DNA of 55,790 nucleotides from JASHSH01 sp036490215. Lineage in GTDB: Bacteria; Pseudomonadota; Alphaproteobacteria; Rhodospirillales; Magnetospirillaceae. Numbering within the stretch: the first letter of the stretch is position 1; each line of letters begins with the position of its first letter. The notes below the pieces were generated by a model, which worked only from the letters and a program-made list of their open reading frames with translations, made no database searches and was not told the DNA's origin. Where the stretch lies: positions 1 through 55,790 of the forward strand of contig DASXEH010000075.1 of the NCBI GenBank assembly GCA_036490215.1, written 5' to 3'. Of the stretch, positions 1 through 8,571 are shown piece by piece. A program made the translations under genes and the position numbers.

Positions 1-3000
1 CCGTCAGCGTGTTGGCAGCGGCGTTGTACAACGTCAGCTGGCCGCCGCTGCCGCCGAGATCGAAAACCCCGCTCGTCACAGCAGTGCCGAGATGAATCGC
101 AGCCCCGCCAGCGCCGCCGGATATCGTCTCGACGTTGAGGATGGTCAGCAGGCTTGAGCTGTTCGATCCAAGGATCAGGCTGTCATTGCCAGCACCGAGA
201 TCGAAGAGACCCGCGGTCTCCGAGCCGGCATAGACGACATCGCTGCCGGTGCCCCCGATCACCGTCTCGACATTGATCACCGTTACCGTATTGGTCGCGG
301 TGTTGGCCAAGGTCACCTTGTCGGAACCGGCCCCCAAATCGAAGACGCCACCTGTGGTCGTACCACTCAGTCGAATTTGATCGCTGCCGGCACCGCCGGT
401 CAGAGTCTCGACATTGATGACGGTTAAGGTGTTGGCTGTCGGCCCAGCCAGCACCAGACGATCACTGCCGCTGCCGAGATCGAAAATGCCGCCGGTGATG
501 GCGGCGGCGAGTGTGACGAGATCGTCCCCCGTTCCGCCGGTCAGCGTTTCGACATTCACGATGCTCAGAATGTTCTGAGCGGCATTGGCAAGCGTAAGAC
601 GATCGCTACCGGCACCGAGATCGACGAAGGAACCTGGCGCCGCGCTGGCCATCGTGACCAGATCCGATCCCGCTCCGCCAATCACACTTTCGATATTGGC
701 AATCGTGACGGTGTTGCTCGCCGCGAACAGCGTCAGCTTATCGCCGCCCCCTCCCAGATCGATCAGGCCGCCGGTAAATCCTGCAGTCAGATGAATGTAG
801 TCGGCGCCCGCTGCGCCGAGCACGGTTTCGACATTGAGGATCGAGAGCGTATTGGATGCCGCGGCAAGAATGATGCTGTCGCTACCCGCGCCGAGGTCGA
901 ATATGCCGCCTGTGATACCGCCACTGAGATGGACGACATCGTTGCCGGTGCCGCCAACCACCGTCTCGACGTTGACCAGCGTCACCGTATTGGCCGCAGC
1001 GTTGAACAGCGTCAGCTTGTCGCTGCCTGCGCCGAGATCGATCTTGCCCGACGTCATCGCCGTGTTCAGTCGGATCTGGTCACTCCCCGAATTGCCGATG
1101 ACCGTCTCGACATTGAGAAGCGTTACGGTATTGCTGCTGCTGAACAGCGTCAGCTTGTCGTCGCCAGCACCCAAATCATAGGTGCCGGCCAGGGCGGAAT
1201 TCATCACGACCTGATCGTCGCCAGCGCTGCCGATAACCGTCTCGACGGCACTTAACGTCATCGAACCGGCGGCGACGCCCGATGCGATAACAACCGTGTC
1301 GCCGCCTGCGCCGCCGACTACCGTCTCGACATTGACGACGGTAACCGTGTTTGTACCGCTGAACAGCGTCAGCTGATCGACACCCGCGCCGAGGTCGAAA
1401 TATCCACCGGTCTCGGTGGTCATCAAGCGAATCGAGTTGCCGCCCGCACCGCCGATCACCGTCTCGACATTGCTGACGGTCATGGTGTTGGCAGTGGCCA
1501 TGTACACAAGGTCGGTACTGGACCCGCCGATCAGCGACTCGACACTCGAAACCGTAACCGTATTGGCGAAGTTACCCAGCACCAGCTTGTCGCTGCCGGC
1601 ACCGAGATTGATGCTCCCGGCTTCCTGATGCGAGAAGGTGACGATGTCGTTGCCGGTGCCGCTAATCAGGCTGGCCGCCTGGGCGATAGTCAGATTTGCG
1701 GTGCCGCCGATGGCAACCGTGTCATTTGTGGTGCCGCCGGCGATCGTTTCGACATTGGTGAACGTGACCGTGTTGGTGCCGGCCGTCGAAAGGGTAACGC
1801 TGTCCGTACCCGCGCCCAGATCGACGACGCCATTCGTGACCGCCGTGTCCATGACGACGACATCGGTACTGGCGTTGCCGATAACCGTTTCGACGTTGGC
1901 GACCGTAACCGTGTTCTTCGCGTTGGCCAGGGTAACGCTGTCATCCCCTGCCCCCAGGTCGATCAAGCCCAAGGTGAAAGCGGCGGTAGCCGTGACAACA
2001 TCGACCCCGGTGCTGCCGATGATCGTTTCGATATTGGCCACGGTCACCTGCGACCGCGCCGCCGAGGACAGCGTCAGACTGTCGGAACCGCCGCTGAGAT
2101 CGAAGGTGCCGCTGGTCGTGCGCGCACCCAGCACCACCGCGTCATTGCCCGTACCGCCGAACACGGTTTCGACATTGAAGACCGTTGCCGTATTGGTTGC
2201 CGCGTTGAACAAGGCGAGCTTGTCGCTGCCGGCGCCGAGATCGACCGTCGAGCCGGTATCGGCGGCGCCCAGCTTGACGTAATCGTTGCCGGCGCTGCCG
2301 ATGACCGTCTCGACATTGATCAGCGTCACCGTGCTGGTTCCGGCAAAAGAAATCTTGTCGTTGCCGCCACCGAGATCGATTGTCGCGCCGGGCACAGCGA
2401 TGCTGAACTGGATCGTGTCGTCGGCGGCACCGCCGGTCAGCGTTTCGACGTTCAGCACGGTGAGCGTGTTGTTACCTGAACCGCTCAAGGTCAAGCTATC
2501 TGTGCCGGCGCTGAGATCGACCACACCCGTCGTCGCAGGCGACGACATGACCACCACATCGGTATTCGCACCACCGGTCAACGTCTCGATATTCGCAATG
2601 GTGACCGTGTTCTTTCCGGCGCCGGACAGCGTCAAACTATCGTTGCCGCCACCGAGGTCGATGTGATCGGCGGTGAACACCGCGCCGAGGACAACGCGAT
2701 CCGATGCGGTCCCGCCGACCAGCGTTTCTATGTTGTCGGCGGTCAGCGTGTTGCCGGTATTCGACAAGGTCAGGCTGTCGGTGCCCGATCCCAGATCAAC
2801 CGTACCCGCATACCGCGTGGTCAAGGTCACCACGTCGTTGCCGGTTCCGCCGATCACAGCGGCAACCCCGGAAACGCTGACCGTATTGGTCGGTGCGTTG
2901 AACAGCGTCAGCCGGTCGGCGCCGCTGTTCAGCTCGATCAGGCTGCCGGTATCGGCCACGCCTAGCTTGACGACGTCGGCGCCGCCGGCCCCCATCAGCG

Positions 3001-3883
3001 TTTCGACGTTGAGCACCGTCACCGTGGCACCCGCAGACGCCAGAGTCAGCTTGTCATCGCCCGCGCCCAAATCGAAAGTGCCGAAAGCGGCGGTGGAACC
3101 GAGCGTGACGATGTCGTCGCCGGCATTACCGAGGACCGTCTCGACATTCGTCACCGTCAGCGTGTTGCCGCCGGCCGCCAGCGAGAGCTGGTCCGTACCG
3201 GCGCCGAGATCGACATGCATCCCGGTGGTCGAATTGCCGATCGTCGCCAAGTCGCTGCCGCCCGCACCCAAGAGGGTTTCGACGTTGACGACCGTCAGGG
3301 TGTTCTTGCCGGGCCCCGTTACCGTGAGGCTGTCTGCACCGGCGCCGAGATCGACAAAGTTGCCGGAGAGCGCGCCGCCCAGCGTAACCAGATCGCTGCC
3401 CGCCCCGCCGGTCACGGTCTCGACATTGGTGGCGGTGAGGACGTTCTTCGTGCCATCGGCCAGGGTCAGACTGTCGGTACCGGCACCGAGGTCGACATTC
3501 ATCCCCTGGACGGTCGAACCAAGGGTCACTTGGTCGGATGCCGAGCCGCCGGTCAGCGTCTCGACATTGACGACGGTCAGGAGGTTGTTTCCGCTAGCCA
3601 GGGTCAGCCTGTCGTCGCCGCCGCGGAGATCGATGAACGCCCCGTTCTCTGCGGTGCCAAGCTTGATCATATCGGCGCTGGCGGAACCGATGATCGTTTC
3701 GGTGTTGAGGACGGTCAGCGTTGCGGCGGCATTGAGACTGAGCTGATCGCTGCCGGCGCCCATGTCGACGGTGCCGCCGGGCACGGCAACTGCGATTTCG
3801 ACAAAGTCGTTCCCAGCGCCGGCCACAATGGTGCCGAACGTTGAAACTGTTACCGTGGTCGGTGTGTCACCGATATTGAGCAT
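1..3883 (-). CDS. Giant RTX-like repeat protein, 5' part only (runs off the left edge)
   Basis: An open minus-strand frame runs from an ATG at 3883 to the window edge: 1294 codons with no stop, so the C-terminus is missing. After about 10 residues the protein is almost entirely tandem repeats of about 46-47 residues (138-141 bp). Each unit holds a DLGAGxDxLTL motif, an NTVTVxNVETV strand and a GGxGxDxVxL motif; I count about 29 copies of the NVET block, a few in shortened units (near 1240-1330, 1460-1530 and 1665-1750). The two glycine-aspartate motifs per unit resemble RTX calcium-binding nonapeptides, which suggests a beta-roll or beta-helix surface or secreted protein. There is no N-terminal signal peptide, as expected for type I secretion, but the C-terminal signal and any exporter genes lie outside. 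No clear ribosome site precedes the ATG. The repeat architecture is seen; the calcium and secretion roles are inferred. Confidence 0.85.
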   Translation of the reverse strand, partial: MLNIGDTPTTVTVSTFGTIVAGAGNDFVEIAVAVPGGTVDMGAGSDQLSLNAAATLTVLNTETIIGSASADMIKLGTAENGAFIDLRGGDDRLTLASGNNLLTVVNVETLTGGSASDQVTLGSTVQGMNVDLGAGTDSLTLADGTKNVLTATNVETVTGGAGSDLVTLGGALSGNFVDLGAGADSLTVTGPGKNTLTVVNVETLLGAGGSDLATIGNSTTGMHVDLGAGTDQLSLAAGGNTLTVTNVETVLGNAGDDIVTLGSTAAFGTFDLGAGDDKLTLASAGATVTVLNVETLMGAGGADVVKLGVADTGSLIELNSGADRLTLFNAPTNTVSVSGVAAVIGGTGNDVVTLTTRYAGTVDLGSGTDSLTLSNTGNTLTADNIETLVGGTASDRVVLGAVFTADHIDLGGGNDSLTLSGAGKNTVTIANIETLTGGANTDVVVMSSPATTGVVDLSAGTDSLTLSGSGNNTLTVLNVETLTGGAADDTIQFSIAVPGATIDLGGGNDKISFAGTSTVTLINVETVIGSAGNDYVKLGAADTGSTVDLGAGSDKLALFNAATNTATVFNVETVFGGTGNDAVVLGARTTSGTFDLSGGSDSLTLSSAARSQVTVANIETIIGSTGVDVVTATAAFTLGLIDLGAGDDSVTLANAKNTVTVANVETVIGNASTDVVVMDTAVTNGVVDLGAGTDSVTLSTAGTNTVTFTNVETIAGGTTNDTVAIGGTANLTIAQAASLISGTGNDIVTFSHQEAGSINLGAGSDKLVLGNFANTVTVSSVESLIGGSSTDLVYMATANTMTVSNVETVIGGAGGNSIRLMTTETGGYFDLGAGVDQLTLFSGTNTVTVVNVETVVGGAGGDTVVIASGVAAGSMTLSAVETVIGSAGDDQVVMNSALAGTYDLGAGDDKLTLFSSSNTVTLLNVETVIGNSGSDQIRLNTAMTSGKIDLGAGSDKLTLFNAAANTVTLVNVETVVGGTGNDVVHLSGGITGGIFDLGAGSDSIILAAASNTLSILNVETVLGAAGADYIHLTAGFTGGLIDLGGGGDKLTLFAASNTVTIANIESVIGGAGSDLVTMASAAPGSFVDLGAGSDRLTLANAAQNILSIVNVETLTGGTGDDLVTLAAAITGGIFDLGSGSDRLVLAGPTANTLTVINVETLTGGAGSDQIRLSGTTTGGVFDLGAGSDKVTLANTATNTVTVINVETVIGGTGSDVVYAGSETAGLFDLGAGNDSLILGSNSSSLLTILNVETISGGAGGAAIHLGTAVTSGVFDLGGSGGQLTLYNAAANTLT

Positions 3884-4058
3884 CGTTTATATGCATACGC
3901 CACAAAGCGTTAGCCGACCGTGAACCCACTCACGGAAAGCAAGGGTCGTTCCAACAACGCTTTATGAATCCACCGTCCTCAGGGTACGGAGAAATAAACT
4001 CTCACGCTGTGACGGCGCGCAGGCCTTCAGATCTCATCAGCTATTTTGTGAGGGGAGA

Positions 4059-4079
4059 TTTGTAAGGGCTTCTTACAAA
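4059..4079. repeat. Perfect 8-bp inverted repeat, operator or hairpin
   Basis: TTTGTAAG and CTTACAAA are separated by a five-base loop. The element lies about 176 bp upstream of the start codon of the repeat protein. It could be an operator or part of a structured 5' leader. Confidence 0.5.
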
Positions 4080-4084
4080 AGTTC

Positions 4085-4120
4085 TTTTTCATATTTTACT
4101 ATTATTTTTAGTATGAAAAA
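4085..4120. repeat. AT-rich 9-bp inverted repeat
   Basis: TTTTTCATA (4085-4093) and TATGAAAAA (4112-4120) form perfect arms around an 18-base AT-only-like spacer. It lies just beyond the 4059-4079 repeat, in the region of lowest GC of the window. Confidence 0.45.
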
Positions 4121-4301
4121 TAATTTCACAAATTGAAATCAAAAAAAGAGCTGAGCTGCACCTCCCAAACACAGCCCGTTTCCGCCGTACTTGGGCCGCC
4201 TGGAAAGTGTCTCAGCAGGGTCGCTACCCAATGTGTCCCGGCAGAAGTTGCCGGTCTACGAATTGGGGCCCAAAACCGCAAAAATGGAACTGGAGGTCCG
4301 G

Positions 4302-4937
4302 CTAAATCGCGGTTCCGACATCGGCCAGGAGCCGTAGTCCCAGGGCCCCCATGACCGTTCCGGCCAGCCGATCGATGCTCGCCTTCCACCGGCTGTAGAC
4401 CGCGCGTGGACGCTCGGCCGAGACCGCCACGGCCACGATCGTGTACCAGCTGGTCTCGGTGGTCATGATGATCGGCGGGATGGCGAAATACATCCAGACC
4501 GGAACATGGGCCGGCAACAAGGCCGCGAAGATGCTACCGATCACCACAACGGCCTTCGGATTGCTGAGCTGCGTGGCCAATGCCATCCCGAAACTGCGCG
4601 CCAGGCCAATCGCATTACGGTGCTCGGGAGCGACCATAGCCAGGGGCGTTTTGGCGCCGCGCCATAGACGATAGGCCAAATAGAGCAGGTAGAGGCCGCC
4701 GAGGACCTTGAACCCGATGTAAAACCATAGGACCTGCGTCAGCACCGCGCGCAAACCAAGCAGCGCGAGGCTGGCGAAAATCACCGCGCCGATTCCCATA
4801 CCGAAAGCGGCGGCTACACCATCGCGGCGCGTGGTCGCAAGCGACGTGCGCACGACAAATACGAAGCTGGGCCCGGGGCTGATAGCACCCACAATCATGG
4901 CGCCGGTAATGCTCAGCAACGCAACGACGGGGTCCAA
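4302..4937 (-). CDS. LysE/RhtB-family amino-acid exporter
   Basis: A 211-residue membrane protein of the LysE translocator family, which exports amino acids or related small molecules through the inner membrane. The N-terminus (DPVVALLSITGAMIVGAISPGP) carries the family's hydrophobic first helix and conserved Pro-Gly-Pro turn; about five to six membrane segments follow. I chose the TTG at 4937 because GGAGG lies five bases upstream and the family normally starts right at this helix. The frame stays open to an ATG at 5024, but that adds 29 arginine- and proline-rich residues unlike the family and brings the start within 20 bp of divergent mazG. Substrate unknown. Confidence 0.8.
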   Translation of the reverse strand: MDPVVALLSITGAMIVGAISPGPSFVFVVRTSLATTRRDGVAAAFGMGIGAVIFASLALLGLRAVLTQVLWFYIGFKVLGGLYLLYLAYRLWRGAKTPLAMVAPEHRNAIGLARSFGMALATQLSNPKAVVVIGSIFAALLPAHVPVWMYFAIPPIIMTTETSWYTIVAVAVSAERPRAVYSRWKASIDRLAGTVMGALGLRLLADVGTAI

Positions 4938-5043
4938 TTCGGCCTCCAGATCCGATCCATAGGTTTGCAGTATGGCATAAGGATCAGGAGGAATTCCCCT
5001 CCTCCTTGCCAATCTGCGCCCCATCCGCGATCATCGCCCCGCC

Positions 5044-5859
5044 ATGCCGGACGACCGTTCTCCCCAGCGCCCCATCGACCGTTTGCTCGCCATCATGGCG
5101 CGGCTGCGCGCCCCCGATGGCGGCTGTCCCTGGGACCTCGAACAGACATACGCGACTATTGCGCCGCATACGATCGAAGAGGCCTATGAGGTCGCGGAAG
5201 CCATCGAATTGGATGACCGCGCCGGGCTGAAAGACGAGTTGGGCGACCTGCTGTTCCAGGTCGTGTTCTACGCGCAGATGGGGCGCGAGGACGGCAGCTT
5301 CGACTTCGATGCGATCGCCACCGCCATCTCCGACAAGATGGAGCGGCGTCACCCGCATGTGTTCGGTGCCGGCGCTACGGTCGATTCTGCGAACGCCCAA
5401 GTCACAGCCTGGGAAACGCAAAAGGCCGGCGAGCGCGCGGCCAAAGCCAAGTCCGAGGCGCCGCCGAGTGCGCTCGATGGCGTCGGCGTTGGTCTTCCTG
5501 CCCTCACGCGAGCGCAGAAGCTAGGGGCACGCGCCGCGCGCGTGGGTTTCGATTGGCCCGAGGCCAAACAGGTCCTCGACAAGATCGAGGAAGAGATCGA
5601 AGAGGTGAAGGTCGAGATCGCTTCGGGGGCGGAGAAAGATCGACTCGACGAAGAGGTCGGCGATCTGCTGTTCGCCGTGGTCAATCTCGCGCGTAAATTG
5701 GGACTCGACGCCGAAGGCGCACTGCGCCGCGGTTCCCGTAAATTCGAGCGCCGTTTTCATGCGGTCGAAGCCGGTCTCGCCGCACAAGGGCTGAAACCCG
5801 CCGAGGCCGGTCTTGAGAAGATGGAAGCGCTATGGGTCGCGGCCAAGGAGGCAGAGTGA
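5044..5859 (+). CDS. mazG: Nucleoside triphosphate pyrophosphohydrolase MazG
   Basis: A 271-residue MazG that hydrolyses NTPs or dNTPs to monophosphate plus pyrophosphate, cleaning the nucleotide pool; the family also acts on ppGpp-related stress. Two MazG domains are visible. The first carries EEAYE (about residues 45-49) and DELGD (64-68), the metal-binding acidic helices, after the family signature GGCPWDLEQT (about 26-35). The second has EEEIEEVKVE and DEEVGDLL near residues 180-205. Length agrees with E. coli MazG (263). The stop codon overlaps the start of the next lipoprotein gene by one base, so the two are probably translationally coupled. Confidence 0.95.
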   Translation: MPDDRSPQRPIDRLLAIMARLRAPDGGCPWDLEQTYATIAPHTIEEAYEVAEAIELDDRAGLKDELGDLLFQVVFYAQMGREDGSFDFDAIATAISDKMERRHPHVFGAGATVDSANAQVTAWETQKAGERAAKAKSEAPPSALDGVGVGLPALTRAQKLGARAARVGFDWPEAKQVLDKIEEEIEEVKVEIASGAEKDRLDEEVGDLLFAVVNLARKLGLDAEGALRRGSRKFERRFHAVEAGLAAQGLKPAEAGLEKMEALWVAAKEAE

Positions 5860-6509
5860 TGCTGCGCTTCTCGAATTGGCGCGTGCGATTCGCGGCTGCC
5901 TGCGCCGGCGTGGCCGTCGTCGTGCTGGCGGCGTGTTACCTGCCTAACAACTTCAAAGCCGAGATCCGCCTTAGCAAGAATGGCGATTTCGCGCTGGCCT
6001 ATTACGGCGAGCTGGTCTGGGCGCCGCTCTATCGCGATATCCAGAACGGCAAATACAGTTCCGAAGAGATTCCCAAACAGGTCGAGCTGATCCGCAAGGA
6101 TCTGGCGCGCGACACCGGTTTCAAGACCGTCGAGTCGCTCGGCCAGGGCCGTTTCAAGGTTGAATACGAACGCCAGGGCCATCTGGCGCCGAGCCAGGAA
6201 GTCACCTTCGTCCGGCGCAACGCGATCATCATCCTGATGAAGGCCACCGCCGATGGCAAAGTCACGGTCAACAGCGCGGCGATCAAACCATCCGACGCGA
6301 AGACGATCGCGGATATGGGCCTCGCGATGAAAGGCCAGTTCCGTATTGTCACCGATGGCTATGTGAAGGATCAGAACGCGACACGCGTCGAGCCTTATCA
6401 AAGCATCTATCAGCTCTACATCTGGGACATGAACGGCCCCTTCGCGCCTTCAGTGCATTTCTCGATGCAACGCGAAGGTGCGTGGCCGGTCAAGCCACCC
6501 AATCAATAG
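5859..6509 (+). CDS. Putative lipoprotein of unknown function
   Basis: A 216-residue protein starting at an ATG that overlaps the mazG stop by one base, with AAGGAGG just upstream. The N-terminus is a lipoprotein signal: charged start, hydrophobic core and the lipobox VLAAC with Cys26 as the lipidation site. The mature part is mixed alpha/beta with no family I recognise. It contains no nucleotide-binding motif, so its link to mazG is positional only. Probably anchored in the inner or outer membrane facing the periplasm. Confidence 0.75.
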   Translation: MLRFSNWRVRFAAACAGVAVVVLAACYLPNNFKAEIRLSKNGDFALAYYGELVWAPLYRDIQNGKYSSEEIPKQVELIRKDLARDTGFKTVESLGQGRFKVEYERQGHLAPSQEVTFVRRNAIIILMKATADGKVTVNSAAIKPSDAKTIADMGLAMKGQFRIVTDGYVKDQNATRVEPYQSIYQLYIWDMNGPFAPSVHFSMQREGAWPVKPPNQ

Positions 6510-6550
6510 CGACCACCAATAACAGCAACCCGCATCCAAGGAGCACTGGC

Positions 6551-7318
6551 GTGACCATCAACGCGTCCACGACCGTTTTCATCTCCGGCGCCACCGCAGG
6601 CTTCGGTGCCGCCTCCGCCCGCAAATTCGCCGCCGATGGCGCCAGACTGGTGCTGTGCGGCCGCCGCATGGAGCGCCTCGAAGCGCTCAAGAAGGAACTG
6701 AAGGTGCCGGTACACGTCTTCACGCTCGATGTGCGCGATCGCGCCGCCGTCGAGAAAGCGATCATCGGCCTGCCCAAGGAATTCGCGGCCATCGACGTAC
6801 TGGTGAACAACGCCGGCCTCGCGCTCGGCATCGAGCCCGCCCACAAGACCAACATGGACGAGTGGGAACAGATGGTCGACACCAACATCAAAGGCCTGAT
6901 GTATCTGACCCGCCAAATCCTGCCCGGCATGGTCGAGCGCAAGCGCGGTCATATCATCAATCTCGGCTCGGTCGCCGGCCACTACCCCTATCCGGGCGGC
7001 AACGTCTATGCCGGCACCAAGGCCTTCGTGCAGCAGTTCGCGCTGGCGCTGCGCTCCGACGTGCTGGGCACCAATGTCCGCGTCTCCACGGTCGAGCCCG
7101 GCATGTGCGAAACCGAGTTCTCCCTGGTTCGCTTCCAGGGCGATGCGGCCAAGGCAGCCAAGGTCTATGAGGGCATGAAGCCGCTCTCGGCCGACGACGT
7201 AGCGGAGTGCATCCACTGGGTGGCTTCCCTGCCGGAACACGTCAATATCAACATCTTGGAGGTCATGCCGGTCCAGCAGGCCTTCAACGCCTTCAACGTC
7301 CATCGCGACACGAAATAA
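6551..7318 (+). CDS. YdfG-like short-chain dehydrogenase/reductase
   Basis: A 255-residue classical SDR. Visible motifs are the Rossmann glycine motif GATAGFG (13-19), NNAG (86-89), catalytic Ser140, and Tyr153-x3-Lys157. The GRR after beta-2 (about 37-39) favours NADP(H). It most resembles the YdfG group, which oxidises 3-hydroxy acids such as L-allo-threonine, serine or 3-hydroxypropionate; the actual substrate cannot be read here. The start is GTG at 6551, preceded by AAGGAG; an ATG at 6482 would overlap the preceding lipoprotein gene. Confidence 0.85.
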   Translation: MTINASTTVFISGATAGFGAASARKFAADGARLVLCGRRMERLEALKKELKVPVHVFTLDVRDRAAVEKAIIGLPKEFAAIDVLVNNAGLALGIEPAHKTNMDEWEQMVDTNIKGLMYLTRQILPGMVERKRGHIINLGSVAGHYPYPGGNVYAGTKAFVQQFALALRSDVLGTNVRVSTVEPGMCETEFSLVRFQGDAAKAAKVYEGMKPLSADDVAECIHWVASLPEHVNINILEVMPVQQAFNAFNVHRDTK

Positions 7319-7356
7319 GGCCGGAACTGCAGCGCGGCGGGGTCGGGGCGAAATCC

Positions 7357-7384
7357 TTGACTCCGCTGGCGCATTCTGTATGGT
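7357..7384 (+). promoter_or_regulatory. Candidate sigma-70-type promoter of rpmG
   Basis: TTGACT (7357-7362) and TATGGT (7379-7384) are separated by 16 bp, which puts the start of transcription about 40 bp upstream of the rpmG ATG. It is called by eye. Confidence 0.4.
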
Positions 7385-7430
7385 GCGCCCCCTAATCCAC
7401 GTCGCGCATTAACCTTTTAGGACCAAGGCC

Positions 7431-7598
7431 ATGGCTAAGCCCGCTACCATCCTCGTCAAGCTGCTCAGCACGGCTGACACTGGCTTCTTCTACGTGGCCA
7501 AGAAGAACCCGCGCAAGACGACCGAAAAGCTCGAATTCAAGAAGTACGACCCGGTCGTGCGCAAGCACGTGGTCTTCAAAGAAACCAAGATTAAGTGA
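7431..7598 (+). CDS. rpmG: 50S ribosomal protein L33
   Basis: A 55-residue basic protein with the L33 pattern (ATILVKLLSTADTGFFY near the start, TTEKLEFKKYDPVVRKHV later). It sits in the large ribosomal subunit near the E site. The four zinc-ligand cysteines of the C+ form are absent, so this is the zinc-independent C- form usual in alphaproteobacteria. It is monocistronic and converges with divK; an rpmG-divK neighbourhood is typical of alphaproteobacteria. Confidence 0.95.
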   Translation: MAKPATILVKLLSTADTGFFYVAKKNPRKTTEKLEFKKYDPVVRKHVVFKETKIK

Positions 7599-7602
7599 TC
7601 TG

Positions 7603-7623
7603 AGGCGAGCGTCTCGCTCGCCT
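7603..7623. terminator. Hairpin between convergent rpmG and divK
   Basis: AGGCGAGCG and CGCTCGCCT form a perfect 9-bp stem with a TCT loop. It fills the short gap between the two stop codons and touches the divK stop. There is no long T run on either side, so termination would be weak or factor-assisted. Confidence 0.5.
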
Positions 7624-8005
7624 ATAGCGGCTCCAAGAACCGCTGCACTTCATTCAGAAATGGCGACACCGCAATCGGCTTGCTGATATAGCCGTCGCAT
7701 CCGCTTGCCCGGATGCGGTCTTCATCAGCCTTCGACGCGAAGGCTGTCACCGCCACCACCGGAATCCCCTTCAACTCCGGATCGGCTTTCAAGGCCGTAG
7801 TGATGTCGATCCCCGACACGCCCGGCAACTGGATATCCATCAGGATCAGATCGGGCTTCTCGGCGCGCACCTGTTCGAGCACGCCGCGGCCGTCGCGGTT
7901 CTCGACGACACGCCGGCCCGTGGCGCGGAGCAGATCGCCGAACAGCTTCAGGTTGAGGGCGTTGTCCTCGATCACCATGACCGTCTTGGTTACGCTCTCG
8001 GCCAT
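7622..8005 (-). CDS. divK: Single-domain response regulator DivK
   Basis: A 127-residue stand-alone receiver domain with no output domain. It shows acidic residues 13-14, phospho-acceptor Asp57 in LILMDIQLPG, Thr87 and Lys109 (ISKP). Sequence and length match DivK of Caulobacter, which shuttles phosphate between the PleC and DivJ kinases and controls cell division and CtrA activity through DivL-CckA. The adjacent rpmG supports the DivK assignment over a generic CheY. It lies 15 bp downstream of the DUF423 gene and may be co-transcribed with it. Confidence 0.85.
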   Translation of the reverse strand: MAESVTKTVMVIEDNALNLKLFGDLLRATGRRVVENRDGRGVLEQVRAEKPDLILMDIQLPGVSGIDITTALKADPELKGIPVVAVTAFASKADEDRIRASGCDGYISKPIAVSPFLNEVQRFLEPL

Positions 8006-8020
8006 GCCCTACTCCTCCTG

Positions 8021-8398
8021 CTATTCCCGGCGTCCGCGGATCGTGAAGCCCGCGACGATCAACGCGATCCAACCCAGGATCAGAATCGTGCCACCGACCG
8101 GCACCAGCGGCACCAACGCGTGATCGACCAGCGCGGCCAGACAGAGGCCACCGCTGAAGCAAAGAGTGCCGATGATGAAGAGAGATCCGGCGAAGGTCAG
8201 CCAGCGTCCGTCATAGGCACGCGTCAGTGTGGCGATACCGATCAGTGCCAGCGCGTGAAACATCAGAAAGCGTGAGGCGAGATCAATGTTGGGCTGCGCG
8301 CCGCTTGCAGCAAGATGAGCCGAGGCGGCTGCGAGTATCACCGAAGCCGCACCGCCGATGCCCGCTGCAGCGAGCCAGAGCCGCCGGCGATCAGCCAT
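8021..8398 (-). CDS. DUF423-family inner membrane protein
   Basis: A 125-residue protein with about four transmembrane helices and the family core (FHALALI, GSLFIIGTLCFSGGL, PVGGTILILGW), as in E. coli YgdD. Function of the family is unknown. I start it at the ATG at 8398, the usual family N-terminus; the frame continues to another ATG at 8494, adding 32 non-conserved residues. No strong ribosome site marks either. It is followed by divK after 22 bp of non-coding sequence including the stop. Confidence 0.75.
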   Translation of the reverse strand: MADRRRLWLAAAGIGGAASVILAAASAHLAASGAQPNIDLASRFLMFHALALIGIATLTRAYDGRWLTFAGSLFIIGTLCFSGGLCLAALVDHALVPLVPVGGTILILGWIALIVAGFTIRGRRE

Positions 8399-8536
8399 CA
8401 GAGCGCTGTTGAGCGGCCGATAGAAAAATGGGGCCGGGACATACCCGGCCCCAAGTTCTCTTGAGGGAAGATACTGGACGACACCTGAGGTCATCGCCGG
8501 TATCGTCGTTCAGAATAGAGTTTGCGCCAGTAAAAT

Positions 8537-8554
8537 CAGTGATGGGCATCACTG
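8537..8554. promoter_or_regulatory. CRP-like palindrome or terminator after the CRP-family gene
   Basis: The 18-bp palindrome CAGTGATGGGCATCACTG contains GTGA-N6-TCAC, the core of the CRP operator. It lies just downstream of the CRP-family gene and upstream of DUF423-divK. On the minus strand the same stem is followed by ATTTTA, so it may equally be the terminator of the regulator gene. Confidence 0.45.
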
Positions 8555-8571
8555 GATAAGGCCCTGCGCGC

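Larger units (their letters stand above)
3884..4301. promoter_or_regulatory. AT-rich leader and promoter region of the repeat-protein gene
   Basis: This 418-bp gap separates the lysE-family gene from the repeat-protein gene, both on the minus strand. Positions about 4055-4150 are strikingly AT-rich against the GC-rich surroundings and contain two inverted repeats (4059-4079 and 4085-4120, listed separately). The promoter of the repeat protein should lie here. Short frames at 4126-4389 (minus) and 4133-4354 (plus) look like chance: they overlap each other and show no family features. Confidence 0.5.

Noticed and set aside
585..3844. Many plus-strand open frames across the repeat region
   Set aside because: They are antisense shadows of the periodic minus-strand repeat gene; their own translations have no consistent family features, while the minus frame gives regular GxGxD repeats.
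1..3883. The repeats as a CRISPR array
   Set aside because: The period is 138-141 bp, the units are diverged and coding, and there are no spacers or cas genes.
4126..4389. Short open frames on both strands between the repeat gene and lysE
   Set aside because: They overlap each other, have no ribosome site and match no family.
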